From: Rs1 sp029027825
Lineage (GTDB): Bacteria > Pseudomonadota > Gammaproteobacteria > Pseudomonadales > Balneatricaceae
Direction: 5' to 3'
Assembly: GCA_029027825.1 (NCBI GenBank)
Contig: CP093399.1
Coordinates: 3,782,001 to 3,846,000 of the forward strand
Length of the DNA stretch: 64,000 bases
In this document: piece after piece, positions 17,317 to 26,676 of the stretch
Layout of the letters: every line of letters begins with the position of its first letter
How positions within the stretch are numbered: the stretch's first letter is position 1
Position numbers and translations under genes: made by a program
The notes under the pieces: generated by a model
Databases searched by the model: none
Told to the model about the DNA's origin: nothing
What the model saw: the letters and a program-made list of their open reading frames with translations, nothing else

Positions 17317-19563
17317 ATGGACAGACATTTATTCTCACTAGCGGTCAATAAAATGCCCAAAGCCAGTCACTATTTTGTTATTTCCATGCTGTTATTTCTC
17401 AGTAGCATATCTTTTTCATACGCTAATCATGCTGACCAGCTTACTGAGAATTGGCGACAATCTGCCGACTCAAAAGAAGTTAGCTACCATGGTTCTGACA
17501 TGACGAGTTTCGTGTTGCTAAAACAGGCGAAAGATCGAAAAGATAAAGTAGCAGCCAGCCTTGAGCGATGGCCCGCTCAAAAAGCCTTGCTTATCCACAA
17601 TATGACCAACGATAGAGGATTAAACAGCATATTTTCTCTATTGGGAGTTTTTATGTTGATGGTTGGTTCCGGCTACCTTATTGAACGAGTGGTTGGCTTT
17701 CGCTTAAATATCACCTGCAATCGCTTTATTGAGCATAAAAAAGAAACCTGGGCCGATAACTTAAACTTACTATTGATTCGACTGGTTTTTAAGTTTTTGA
17801 GTTTGGGGATTTTCTTTCTGGTCAGCGCTGGATTTGCCGCCTATTTTTATCCCGCCGATGATCCTTTTCGTATCCTAAGCCTGCACGCATTAGTCTTAGT
17901 TACCAAAATACGGATCTGCGCAATTATTTTAAATTTGATTTTCGCCCCTTACAAGTCGGGCTTACGCTTAATGACCATGCAGTGCTATGCGGCGAGAAGA
18001 CTATACTTTTCAATTTTAAGCTTTGTCGCTTTATATCTGTTTATAACTACAGTATGGCGAACGTTAGTCAGTTTTTCTATTGAACCTATTATGCTCGCTT
18101 TAGTGGTCCCTTTAAGTGGTTTTATCCTCAACATTGCCTCGATCTGCTTTATTTGGTTCAACCGTAAAAACATTACAGAAATGTTTACCACCAGTAATCG
18201 GCCCAGCTCTAACTTCACTCGGATCTTTAGACAAGCTTGGCCGACCATTATTACTTTTTGGCTACTGGTGATTTGGCTGATTTGGGCAGCTAACGAATTT
18301 TTAGGGAATTACCCTCAAGCTGACCGGCTAGCGTCTGCATGGTGGCTAACCTTTAGTTATCCAATTTTAGACCGAATGATCTATGTGGTCCTCACCCAAT
18401 TGAAAAGAATTTCTTGGCTGCAAAGTCATTCATATAATCAGCGCTGTGATGTCTTTATTCGACGCGTCATTATTGCGATCAGAATGATCTTATTCGCCTC
18501 AGTCCTCTACATGATAGACAGCAGTTTTGGCTATAATACCTGGGAAATGTTGACTTCAAATTTCAGTGGTTTCTTAAAAAAATCAGTCGATGTGGTAATA
18601 GTCATTATTTTAGCTTATGCACTGTGGGAAATAATTCAATCCGCCATCGAACGCCATTTACCTTACGATGTAGTCTGTGCTGATAAAGACGATGGCCTCT
18701 CCTCTTTAGAAGGCGATGGAGGTGGCTCGGGGGCCTCGCGATCAGAAACTCTATTACCTTTAGTGCGCTCATTTTTGCTGGCATTTTTATTAGTCAGTTT
18801 AACGTTAACAGTACTGAGTATCTTAGGGGTGGAAATTGCCCCATTATTAGCCGGTGCTGGAATCGTCGGTATCGCGGTTGGCTTCGGTGCGCAAAAATTA
18901 GTCCAAGACGTGATATCGGGTATTTTTTTCCTACTAGATGATGCATTTAGACGCGGCGAGTATATTGAAGCTGCAGGGTTGCGAGGCACAGTTGAGCGCA
19001 TTTCGATTCGATCGATCCGCTTGCGTCATCATTTAGGTGCTGTACAGACCATCCCCTTTAGTGAAATCGCCACAGTCCGCAACTTATCTCGCGATTGGAT
19101 CACGATGAAACTTGAGTTTCGTTTAGATTATCGTACTGATGTCGAAAAAGTCCGCAAATTGATCAAAAAAGTGGGTCAGAAAATGCTCGATCATCCTGAA
19201 TACGGGCAACATTTTTTACTGCCACTTAAGTCACAAGGGGTGATTAGAGTGGAGGAATCTGCGCTAATCTTCCGTATGAAATTCACCTGTATCCCAGGGG
19301 AACAGTGGGTTATTCGAAGAGAGGCGTTCAGATTAGTCAAAGACAGCCTCACATCGAATGGTATTGAGTTTGCCCATCGGTCAGTACATGTATTAATGCA
19401 GGCAAAAGAGCCTAGTACTGTCCAAGCTGACGATAAAACAACACAGCTGCAAGAGGCGATGCTACAAGATGATGCTCTGCAAACTAAACTTGCGGGAGCT
19501 GCCGCTTCTATCGTTATACAATCAATCAAACAAAATGAAAAAATTGATACCGATAGTGAATGA
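17317..19563 (+). CDS. Large MscS-family mechanosensitive channel
   Basis: 748-aa membrane protein. An N-terminal signal/hydrophobic segment (about residues 13-37) is followed by a periplasmic stretch and about 8-10 membrane helices. The MscS pore helix and beta-domain start around residue 505: GAGIVGIAVGFGAQKLVQD, then FFLLDDAFRRGEYIE and RHHLGAVQTIPFSEI. This size matches the MscM/YbiO/YjeP-like large MscS group, which open under membrane tension to release solutes. A GS-rich loop (GGGSGASRSE) precedes the pore domain. ATG 17317 is listed; ATG 17353 starts directly at the signal peptide and is an alternative. Neither has a strong ribosome-binding site. Confidence 0.9.
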   Translation: MDRHLFSLAVNKMPKASHYFVISMLLFLSSISFSYANHADQLTENWRQSADSKEVSYHGSDMTSFVLLKQAKDRKDKVAASLERWPAQKALLIHNMTNDRGLNSIFSLLGVFMLMVGSGYLIERVVGFRLNITCNRFIEHKKETWADNLNLLLIRLVFKFLSLGIFFLVSAGFAAYFYPADDPFRILSLHALVLVTKIRICAIILNLIFAPYKSGLRLMTMQCYAARRLYFSILSFVALYLFITTVWRTLVSFSIEPIMLALVVPLSGFILNIASICFIWFNRKNITEMFTTSNRPSSNFTRIFRQAWPTIITFWLLVIWLIWAANEFLGNYPQADRLASAWWLTFSYPILDRMIYVVLTQLKRISWLQSHSYNQRCDVFIRRVIIAIRMILFASVLYMIDSSFGYNTWEMLTSNFSGFLKKSVDVVIVIILAYALWEIIQSAIERHLPYDVVCADKDDGLSSLEGDGGGSGASRSETLLPLVRSFLLAFLLVSLTLTVLSILGVEIAPLLAGAGIVGIAVGFGAQKLVQDVISGIFFLLDDAFRRGEYIEAAGLRGTVERISIRSIRLRHHLGAVQTIPFSEIATVRNLSRDWITMKLEFRLDYRTDVEKVRKLIKKVGQKMLDHPEYGQHFLLPLKSQGVIRVEESALIFRMKFTCIPGEQWVIRREAFRLVKDSLTSNGIEFAHRSVHVLMQAKEPSTVQADDKTTQLQEAMLQDDALQTKLAGAAASIVIQSIKQNEKIDTDSE

Positions 19564-19958
19564 TAGCCTGCTTGATACAACTAATTATTCACGATTTTCG
19601 GCATAAGCCCAGCAGTGTAGCAATGCAGTGACACGAGAGAAACAACCAGGTAAGATTTTGATTTAAAACTAATTATAATTGCAATTATTTCAAACCTGAA
19701 TGACTTTTTAATTGTTTGTTACTAATTTAGAATATGAATTACACTTTGAGGCCACACATTTGGCTACAATCTAATTCTTTGATTACAACATTCACTGTTA
19801 AATCACCTATTTAGGATAGTATTAAAAATAGCTTTCGACCTAGCTTAGCGCGACTAATTTTGATAATCTTGGCTGCTATTCATCTATAGATACCTCTGCG
19901 TAACGTTGCGAGCGCAGTAGTTATACAGAGGTCTCCTATAATTAAACAGAGAGAGTCA
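19564..19958. other. AT-rich intergenic region before the glycosyltransferases
   Basis: 395 bp. It contains a perfect 14-bp palindrome ATAATTGCAATTAT (19675-19688), a possible operator, and repeat copy B at 19889-19935 close to the first glycosyltransferase gene. No gene is visible. Confidence 0.45.
19889..19935. repeat. Intergenic repeat, copy B (short)
   Basis: 47-bp short form of the repeat. Ends are GATACCTCTG and CAGAGGTCTC; the interior GTTGCGAGCGCAG aligns with the two flanks of copy A, with the middle part deleted. It lies 24 bp upstream of the first gene of the glycosyltransferase cluster. Confidence 0.6.
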
Positions 19959-21137
19959 GTGCGTAGTAAACTCCACAATAGCCGTCTACTAATTTATAGC
20001 CACGACTCTTTTGGCCTAGGCCATTTACGTCGCTGTCGAACAATTGCCCATGCACTGGTAGATAAGTACAAAGGTTTATCGGTGCTTATCATGACCGGCT
20101 CTCCCATCATTGGTCGCTTTGATTTTAAAGCGCGGGTTGATTTTATCCGCATCCCAGGCGTTATTAAGTTGCACAACGGTGAGTATACCTCGCTGGGTCT
20201 GCATATCGATCTCGCCGATACCATGGCACTGCGTGAATCGATTATTTTAAACACCTCCAAAGTATTTAAACCTGACATATTTTTAGTTGATAAGGAGCCG
20301 GGCGGTCTCAAAGGCGAAGTCATCAGCACCTTAAAACACTTCAAAAAAACCGACACTCAGTGCATCTTAGGTCTACGCGATATCATGGATGCCCCGCACC
20401 TACTAAAAAAAGAGTGGCAGCAAAAGAAAGTACTGCCACTGCTGGAAAAATATTATGACGAGCTATGGGTATATGGACCGCAAGAAATGGGTGATCCACT
20501 GCAAGGTTTAGCCATCAAAGCACACGTCAGTGAAAAAACCCGCTACACCGGCTATCTACCTAGACAGCTGCCCGAGCAAACAGATATCGAGACCATCAAC
20601 TTCCCCACTGAGCCATATATTTTAGTCACTCCCGGTGGTGGTGGTGATGGTGTTGAAATGGTCGACTGGGTAATGCGCGCCTATGAAAGCTGTGCGCAAT
20701 TAATGCCCGCTTTATTTGTGCTCGGCCCCTTTATGGCGGCCACCGAGCGGAATAGTTTTTTACAGCGCGCCGAGCATTTACCACATGTAACCGCCATCAC
20801 TTTCAGTAATCATCTAGAACACCTAATGGCCGGATCGGAAGCCGTAGTGGCGATGGGCGGCTACAATACTTTTTGTGAAATTCTATCTTTTGATAAGGCC
20901 GCGCTGATTTTACCTCGCAGCCAACCGCGACAAGAGCAACTAATTCGTGCTCAAAATGCCGCAGCTATAGGTTTGTTATCAATGTTAGACTTGGCATCCC
21001 AGCGCTTGACTAGCGATATGATCGAAGGAATTAAGAAACTGGAACACCAGCCGAAACCTAGCTCTCAGTCTCTCTCTAAGCTGTTAAATGGCTTAGATTT
21101 TGTCACTGCTAGATTCGGCGAATTAGTCGACAAATAA
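19959..21137 (+). CDS. GT-B glycosyltransferase, COG4671-like (1)
   Basis: 392 aa. A MurG/COG4671-like predicted glycosyltransferase: N-terminal glycine motif SFGLGHLRRCRTIAHAL, a Rossmann core, then the nucleotide-sugar lobe with TPGGGGDGVEM and a C-terminal HLEHLMAGSEAVVAMGGYNT. The GTG start has GAGAG just upstream. It is the first gene of a five-gene cluster and is paralogous to the next gene. The cluster (two COG4671 proteins, a deacetylase-like protein, two GT4 enzymes, a histidine phosphatase) suggests assembly of an exopolysaccharide, glycolipid or storage glycoside. The acceptor is unknown. It is cytoplasmic or membrane-peripheral. Confidence 0.8.
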   Translation: MRSKLHNSRLLIYSHDSFGLGHLRRCRTIAHALVDKYKGLSVLIMTGSPIIGRFDFKARVDFIRIPGVIKLHNGEYTSLGLHIDLADTMALRESIILNTSKVFKPDIFLVDKEPGGLKGEVISTLKHFKKTDTQCILGLRDIMDAPHLLKKEWQQKKVLPLLEKYYDELWVYGPQEMGDPLQGLAIKAHVSEKTRYTGYLPRQLPEQTDIETINFPTEPYILVTPGGGGDGVEMVDWVMRAYESCAQLMPALFVLGPFMAATERNSFLQRAEHLPHVTAITFSNHLEHLMAGSEAVVAMGGYNTFCEILSFDKAALILPRSQPRQEQLIRAQNAAAIGLLSMLDLASQRLTSDMIEGIKKLEHQPKPSSQSLSKLLNGLDFVTARFGELVDK

Positions 21138-21171
21138 AACCGCCAACTCCACTCCAAGTTATGCAGAGGCC

Positions 21172-22377
21172 ATGACCATTATGTCAGCACCGCGAATTCT
21201 GTTTTATGTCCAGTATTTACTCGGTATTGGGCACGTGCGCCGCTCGGCACTGATTGTGCAAGCCCTCTGCCGACAAGGTGCTCAGGTAGATGTTATTTTT
21301 GGCGGCGCCAGCATCCCCAATATGTCTTTCGGCACTGCCACTATCCATCAATTAACCGCCATTAAATCTGCAGATTCCGCCTTTAGCGGCTTAGTTAAAA
21401 TCGATGGCAGTGCCTTTACTGACGCCGATAAACGCGCTAGAACTGAACATTTATTAGCTATTTGCCAGCAGCTACAACCAGATTTAATCGTCACTGAGAC
21501 TTACCCTTTTGGCCGCCGCCAAATGCGTTTTGAGTTACAGCCGCTTCTTGAATGGATAAAACAGCAGCCGACACCACCGGTCCTTGTCGCCTCCATAAGA
21601 GATATTTTACAGCGACGCAGCCCAGTGCGAGAACAAGAGTGTATCGAGCTGGTCCAAGATCACTATCAACAGATTTTAGTGCACGGCGATCCACGCTTCT
21701 ATCCACTGCAAAAAAGTTTTCCACCGGCGGCTGCAATCCAGCATAAGCTTCATTACACCGGCTATGTTTGCCCGACTATGCCGAGCAAGTCATCGAGCAC
21801 ATCACTGGTCAGCGATGCTGATTTTAGCGATCCGAGCTTGCAAACAATCGTGGTTTCCATTGGTGGCGGTAGTGTCGGCAAAGAAATTTTAGCGGCTGCT
21901 TTGGCGCTGTATAAAACCGGCTACGCCAGTGAGTTAAACTGGCTGTTAATTACCGGCCCGAATATGGCCGCTGCAGAGCAAACGTATTTTAGAGCGCAGC
22001 AGCGCGGTAATTTACAAGTTCTAGCCTTGTCTGACGATTTTTTAAACACGCTAAAAAACGCCCATGTCTCTATTTCTATGGCCGGTTATAACACGGTAAT
22101 GGATTTGCTATTGACCAGAGTCCCGGCAGTCGTTATCCCCTTTGCGGGAGAGGGAGAAACTGAGCAAATGGCACGCAGCCAAGTATTGGCTGAGGCGAAT
22201 ATTTTACAGCTGCTCAGCGAGCAAGACTTAAATACCGACAGTTTGCAAAAGGCCATCGAAAACGCCGTTCAACAGCCACCTAGCCTACTTGAGATTGATA
22301 ACCAAGGCGCCCAGCAAAGTGCTAAATTACTAATTGCTTGGGCCAATCAAGCTCGGGAGTCTAGCACCGATGTCTAG
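21172..22377 (+). CDS. GT-B glycosyltransferase, COG4671-like (2)
   Basis: 401 aa, paralogue of the preceding gene: YLLGIGHVRRSALIVQAL at the N-terminus, SIGGGSVGKE at the start of the donor lobe, and SMAGYNTVMDLLLTRVPAVV near the C-terminus. AGAGG precedes ATG 21172 closely; ATG 21181, three codons on, has better spacing. The stop overlaps the deacetylase start by 8 bp, a sign of translational coupling. Substrate unknown. Confidence 0.8.
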   Translation: MTIMSAPRILFYVQYLLGIGHVRRSALIVQALCRQGAQVDVIFGGASIPNMSFGTATIHQLTAIKSADSAFSGLVKIDGSAFTDADKRARTEHLLAICQQLQPDLIVTETYPFGRRQMRFELQPLLEWIKQQPTPPVLVASIRDILQRRSPVREQECIELVQDHYQQILVHGDPRFYPLQKSFPPAAAIQHKLHYTGYVCPTMPSKSSSTSLVSDADFSDPSLQTIVVSIGGGSVGKEILAAALALYKTGYASELNWLLITGPNMAAAEQTYFRAQQRGNLQVLALSDDFLNTLKNAHVSISMAGYNTVMDLLLTRVPAVVIPFAGEGETEQMARSQVLAEANILQLLSEQDLNTDSLQKAIENAVQQPPSLLEIDNQGAQQSAKLLIAWANQARESSTDV

Positions 22378-23119
22378 CTGGCAATTATTGAGTGCAGAAA
22401 TTCTGCAGTGGCAGCAGCCGGTACAATTTTGGTGGCGAGATGACGATGCGATCGCCAACACCCCCGCATTACAACAAATGCTCAAGCTCGCCCAAGAGTA
22501 TTCCATCGCGGTGCACTTAGCGGTGATTCCCGCGGCTCTTGAAACCAGCCTAAACACGCTAAAATCTGTAGCCAATAAGCCTTATAGCTACGTGCTGCAA
22601 CACGGCTTTGAGCACAAGAGCTACGCCCTGCCCAAGCAGCGTAAAATTGAGCTGGGCGGAACACAAAACTCGCAGTTGTTACTGCAAAAATTGCAGCGCG
22701 GCAATCACTTATTAGCCGCGGTGTTTGATCGACAGTATCTCAATATTTTGGTCCCGCCGTGGAATCGGATTGCCGATGACCTAGCTTTGCTGCTACCTGA
22801 TAATGGCTATCGTAAACTATCTATTTTAGGCACCGCCAAACAGCGCGACCAAGACTTTCAGTTGAACGTACATATCGATATCATTAATTGGAAACAACGC
22901 GCCTTTGCCGGTGAGACGGTGGTACTCGACAAAATCATTGCTCACTTGCGCGATAAGCGACTCAACCCAAACATCGGTAGTACCAAACCTTGTGGACTAA
23001 TGACTCATCATCTCGACCACGATCCGCAGTGTTGGCATTTCTTACAGAAATTTTTTACTTTTTGTCAGCAATATCCGCAAATTGAGTGGCTTAGTGGCCA
23101 GGAACTTTTCGACAAATAA
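22370..23119 (+). CDS. Polysaccharide deacetylase-like protein
   Basis: 249 aa. It resembles NodB-fold deacetylases: WWRDDDAIANT where the family has its metal Asp pair, VHLAVIPAAL, LQHGFEHKSY (His motif) and VPPWNRIADDL in the place of the catalytic R/P motif. The start ATG 22370 has GGGAG 10 nt upstream and overlaps the previous gene's stop (ATGTCTAG). It would deacetylate N-acetylated sugars, or in this COG4671/GT4 setting perhaps process the glycan made by the neighbours. Catalysis is inferred from motifs only. Confidence 0.75.
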   Translation: MSSWQLLSAEILQWQQPVQFWWRDDDAIANTPALQQMLKLAQEYSIAVHLAVIPAALETSLNTLKSVANKPYSYVLQHGFEHKSYALPKQRKIELGGTQNSQLLLQKLQRGNHLLAAVFDRQYLNILVPPWNRIADDLALLLPDNGYRKLSILGTAKQRDQDFQLNVHIDIINWKQRAFAGETVVLDKIIAHLRDKRLNPNIGSTKPCGLMTHHLDHDPQCWHFLQKFFTFCQQYPQIEWLSGQELFDK

Positions 23120-23213
23120 TTTAATAGGTTGCAGCTAAAGCCAATCGCCCGATTTTAGCTGCTGCGTTAGCAAATACACGCCGACACCATCGACCATAGG
23201 ATCTAACCAGACT

Positions 23214-24452
23214 GTGAAAAAAATCGCCCTGATACTCAAAGGTTATCCACGTCTTTCAGAGACATTTATTGCTCAAGAAATTCGCGCGTTAGAAATTCGC
23301 GGTTTTGAGATTACTTTAGTCTCGTTACGCCATCCCACCGATACCAGCACTCACCCTATCCACCAGCAAATTAACGCCCGGGTTATCTACCTTCCCGAAT
23401 ATCTGCATGTAGAGCCACTGCGGGTGGTAAAGGCGCTGTTTAAAGTATGCTGGCAGTTTTCTTTGATTAAAGTGTTCAAACAGTTCTGTAAAGATTTCAA
23501 ACGCGATAAAAGCAGGGGCCGTATTCGTCGCTTTGGCCAGAGCATCGTGCTCGCTGCAGAAATGCCGCGCGGCACTGAACAAATGTACGCTCACTTTTTA
23601 CATACCCCCGCCTCCGTCACTCGCTATGCGGCGCTGATCAACAACTTACCTTGGTCTTGTTCGGCCCACGCCAAGGATATTTGGACCTCTGAAAAATGGG
23701 ATCTGACTGAAAAGCTGCAAGAGCTACAATGGCTTGCCACTTGCACCGCCGCTAACCATCAGTACCTACAGTCACTGGCAGCAGAGCCCGACAAAGTACA
23801 TTTAGTCTACCACGGCCTAGACTTTGATCGGTTTGATAAAGTAGCACGCGTTTCAAGGCTGCAGGTCGATGGCAGCAGCTCTGATCAGCCCGTTAAAATC
23901 ATCAGTGTCGGCAGAGCCGTACCCAAAAAAGGTTACGACGACTTACTCACCGCCCTTGCCAAGCTACCTAAAAATCTGCACTGGCACTTTACCCATATCG
24001 GCGGTGGAGAAATTCTTCAAGACTTACAACAACAAGCGCAAGCCCTTAAAATTGATCAACATATCACATGGTTAGGCGCTCAGCCGCAGCTAACGGTACT
24101 GCAAGCCTACCGCGACAGCGATTTATTTGTACTCGCTAGCAAAATCGTCGCCGACGGTGATAGAGATGGCATGCCCAACGTGTTAATGGAGGCGCAGAGC
24201 CAAGCACTGTGCTGCCTAGCCACTAATATTTCAGGCATCCCCGAGCTGATCACTACCCAAGTCAATGGCGTGTTAGTCGATTCAAACGACCCGCAAAAAC
24301 TCAATCTTGCACTAGCAGAGCTCATTGCTGATCCAGAAAAGCGCGCGCGCTTAGCAGACACCGGACAGCAGCAGCTGCACCAACGCTTTGATGTAAAACT
24401 CGGTATAGACCAACTGCAGACGCTATTTTTGGGCCCCGATGCCGGCGCATAA
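23214..24452 (+). CDS. Glycosyltransferase family 4 (1)
   Basis: 412 aa, GT-B fold. N-terminal LILKGYPRLSETFIAQEIRA is typical of the colanic-acid/WcaL-type GT4 group. The donor lobe has ISVGRAVPKKGYDDLL, the GGGEILQDL segment and the E-x7-E region (DGMPNVLMEAQSQ). It follows the deacetylase after 94 bp. GT4 enzymes transfer sugars with retention from nucleotide sugars. The last 14 bp overlap the next glycosyltransferase. Confidence 0.85.
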   Translation: MKKIALILKGYPRLSETFIAQEIRALEIRGFEITLVSLRHPTDTSTHPIHQQINARVIYLPEYLHVEPLRVVKALFKVCWQFSLIKVFKQFCKDFKRDKSRGRIRRFGQSIVLAAEMPRGTEQMYAHFLHTPASVTRYAALINNLPWSCSAHAKDIWTSEKWDLTEKLQELQWLATCTAANHQYLQSLAAEPDKVHLVYHGLDFDRFDKVARVSRLQVDGSSSDQPVKIISVGRAVPKKGYDDLLTALAKLPKNLHWHFTHIGGGEILQDLQQQAQALKIDQHITWLGAQPQLTVLQAYRDSDLFVLASKIVADGDRDGMPNVLMEAQSQALCCLATNISGIPELITTQVNGVLVDSNDPQKLNLALAELIADPEKRARLADTGQQQLHQRFDVKLGIDQLQTLFLGPDAGA

Positions 24453-25602
24453 TCAGCGCCCGGCAAACCGCCAAAGTATTGCATTTTATGCACCGCTAAA
24501 ATCACCTTTACACCCAATCCCATCTGGGGATCGTAAAATTGCGCAACTCTTTTTCAGCGCTCTGCAACACGGTGGCTTTGAGGTGGTATTGGCGAGTCAG
24601 CTGCGTTGCTTGGATAAAAAAGGCGATCAACACCGACAACAGCGTCTTATCAGTATTGCCACTAGGGAAGCTGCGAGAATGTTGCGCCGCTGGCGCAAAG
24701 CTAACTTTAAACCTAGCGCTTGGTTTAGCTATCACCTATATTACAAAGCCCCTGATTTAATCGGCCCAATCATCTGTCGCGAGCTAAAGATCCCCTACCT
24801 TATCGCCGAGGCCTCCTGGGCTGAAAAGCGCGCTCAGGGCGCCTGGTCGCTATTTCATAGCAAAGTCGATCAGGCTCTGCAACTGGCCTGCAAAGTGATC
24901 TGCATTAATCCCGTAGACCAAATAGCCTTAGCCCAATACTATCAATCTCGAACGCGCTCCCCCATCGTCCAGCTCAAAGCATTTATCGATGATTTTCAAC
25001 TGCCTGAGCCAGCTATTAGCCGAGCAGCAATCGCCAAACAATACTCGCTTGATCTCAGTAAGCCCTGGCTAATCAGTATTGCAATGATGCGCAAAGGTGA
25101 TAAATTCAAATCTTACCAGCAACTGAGCGCAGTTATCCACAAGCTGACCACCCCGTACCAGCTGTTAATAATTGGCGCCGGAGAAATGCATCGGCAAGTC
25201 AGCCAGTTATTTGCAGACAATCAGCAGGTACAGTTTGCCGGAGCGCTGCAAAATGAAAAGATACGCGAGCTGTTAACTCATTTTGAAATTTTAGTTTGGC
25301 CGGCAATTAATGAAGCTTTAGGGATGATTTTTTTAGAGGCGCAACAAGCAGCAGTGGCGGTTGTCGCAGGCGATCAAGGTGGAGTCAGCTCACTGCTAGA
25401 ACATCACCAAACCGGCATTTTAACCGCCGCCACCGACAGCCAAGCCATGGCCGATGCGATTAGCTTACTACTTGCTGATTCCGCGGCACTGCAGCGCATG
25501 CAACATAATGCCAAAGCGCGGATTACTGAGCAGCACTCACTGGCAACTGCTGCTAACCAACTCACTGCTGTGATCACTGCAGCGCAACGAGAATATAACT
25601 AG
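24439..25602 (+). CDS. Glycosyltransferase family 4 (2)
   Basis: 387 aa, GT4-like. N-terminal SPLHPIPSGDRKIAQLFF, a donor-lobe motif ISIAMMRKGDKFKSY, LLIIGAGEMHRQV and the C-terminal EALGMIFLEAQQAAVAVV. ATG 24439 overlaps the preceding gene by 14 bp, so the two are coupled. It belongs to the same predicted glycan pathway as the genes on either side. Confidence 0.82.
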   Translation: MPAHNQRPANRQSIAFYAPLKSPLHPIPSGDRKIAQLFFSALQHGGFEVVLASQLRCLDKKGDQHRQQRLISIATREAARMLRRWRKANFKPSAWFSYHLYYKAPDLIGPIICRELKIPYLIAEASWAEKRAQGAWSLFHSKVDQALQLACKVICINPVDQIALAQYYQSRTRSPIVQLKAFIDDFQLPEPAISRAAIAKQYSLDLSKPWLISIAMMRKGDKFKSYQQLSAVIHKLTTPYQLLIIGAGEMHRQVSQLFADNQQVQFAGALQNEKIRELLTHFEILVWPAINEALGMIFLEAQQAAVAVVAGDQGGVSSLLEHHQTGILTAATDSQAMADAISLLLADSAALQRMQHNAKARITEQHSLATAANQLTAVITAAQREYN

Positions 25603-25605
25603 CCA

Positions 25606-26187
25606 ATGCTCAATATATACCTGATCCGTCATGGACAAACCCAGTGGAATACTGAAAAAAAACTCCAGGGACGTACTAACATACCACTCAACGCACAAGG
25701 CATTGCGCAAGTTAGCGCTTACCAACTACCCACCTCTCTACAACAACTACAATGGTTTTCTAGCCCGCTTCTCAGAGCCAGAGAAACCGCAGCGCTACTC
25801 GGGGCAAACGCTGCCAGCGAGCAACACTTGATAGAAATGAACTGGGGAACTTGGGAGGGACAAACTCTCAGGCAACTACAGCAGGATAACCCACAGGACT
25901 TTGCAGCCGCCGAAGCACTAGGTATTCACCTGATGCCTCCCGAGGGCGAATCACCCTATTTAGTGGGTGAGCGTGTCACTACTTGGGCCACTGGCCTAGC
26001 GGCGTTAAATGCACAGCAGAATATCGGCTGTGTAACTCATAAAGGGGTGATCCGGGCGATTTATGCACTGGCCGCCAACTGGGACATGCTCAACAAGCCG
26101 CTGCATAAATTAGATTTCCACTGCGCCCAACACTTTTGTTTTGCGGATGGTCAATGGTCGATTGGAGAGCTAAACATTAAACTGTAA
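25606..26187 (+). CDS. Histidine phosphatase (phosphoglycerate mutase-like)
   Basis: 193 aa. The phospho-acceptor motif LIRHGQTQWN is at residues 6-15, followed by the RARETAALL arginine, an EMNWGTWEGQ segment with the catalytic acid, and the second His in CVTHKGVIRAIYA. It lies 3 bp after the second GT4 gene, so it is the last gene of that operon. In such a context it may dephosphorylate a sugar-phosphate or phospho-glycoside intermediate, as the phosphatases of mannosylglycerate/glucosylglycerate routes do. The true substrate is unknown. Confidence 0.87.
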   Translation: MLNIYLIRHGQTQWNTEKKLQGRTNIPLNAQGIAQVSAYQLPTSLQQLQWFSSPLLRARETAALLGANAASEQHLIEMNWGTWEGQTLRQLQQDNPQDFAAAEALGIHLMPPEGESPYLVGERVTTWATGLAALNAQQNIGCVTHKGVIRAIYALAANWDMLNKPLHKLDFHCAQHFCFADGQWSIGELNIKL

Positions 26188-26290
26188 TTAATATTAGATC
26201 TTGTAAATCAGTCGCTTATAAGCGTGCCAATTAACTAACTGCTGCACTATGCCTGGCTCGTTACTATTCGCTACCGCTTATTTCAGACAC

Positions 26291-26330
26291 AAAAAAGCCC
26301 AGCACTCTTTTATCAAGATAGGCTAGGCTT
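26291..26330 (-). terminator. Terminator of tRNA-Phe
   Basis: On the minus strand AAGCCTAGC pairs with GCTGGGCTT (one G-T) and is followed by TTTTTT. It lies just past the 3' end of the tRNA. Confidence 0.75.
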
Positions 26331-26340
26331 ATTTGCAAGA

Positions 26341-26416
26341 TGGTGCCCGGACTCGGAATCGAACCAAGGACACGAGGATTTTCAATCCTCTGCTCTACCG
26401 ACTGAGCTATCCGGGC
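26341..26416 (-). tRNA. tRNA-Phe(GAA)
   Basis: 76-nt cloverleaf on the minus strand. Acceptor GCCCGGA / TCCGGGC with an encoded CCA end; D arm TAGCTCAGTCGGTAGAGCA; anticodon loop TTGAAAA with anticodon GAA; T arm with GGTTCGATTCC. All arms pair. Confidence 0.97.
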
Positions 26417-26676
26417 AACACTGCTTGACGCGGCGCATATTAAACAATAAAGCCGATTATCAGTCAGGATAAATAAGCTATTTATTAAAATTTATTGCAC
26501 TTTAGCCGCTAAATGCTAGTTATCAGCTATAGTATCAACGGCAAATGATGCAAATTTATACTGAGTTGGTTATTATCCCCAGTCTGAACAAACCACTATT
26601 TCATAATTTGCCCTATCAATTCAAGACGTTGCTACTAATTATCTGTTGATTTAATCTAGATTTTGAGGGAAACATA

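Noticed and set aside
26341..26416. tRNA-Phe as an island attachment site
   Set aside because: No integrase or foreign gene lies next to it; pilus and glycan genes flank it on both sides, and the tRNA is complete.
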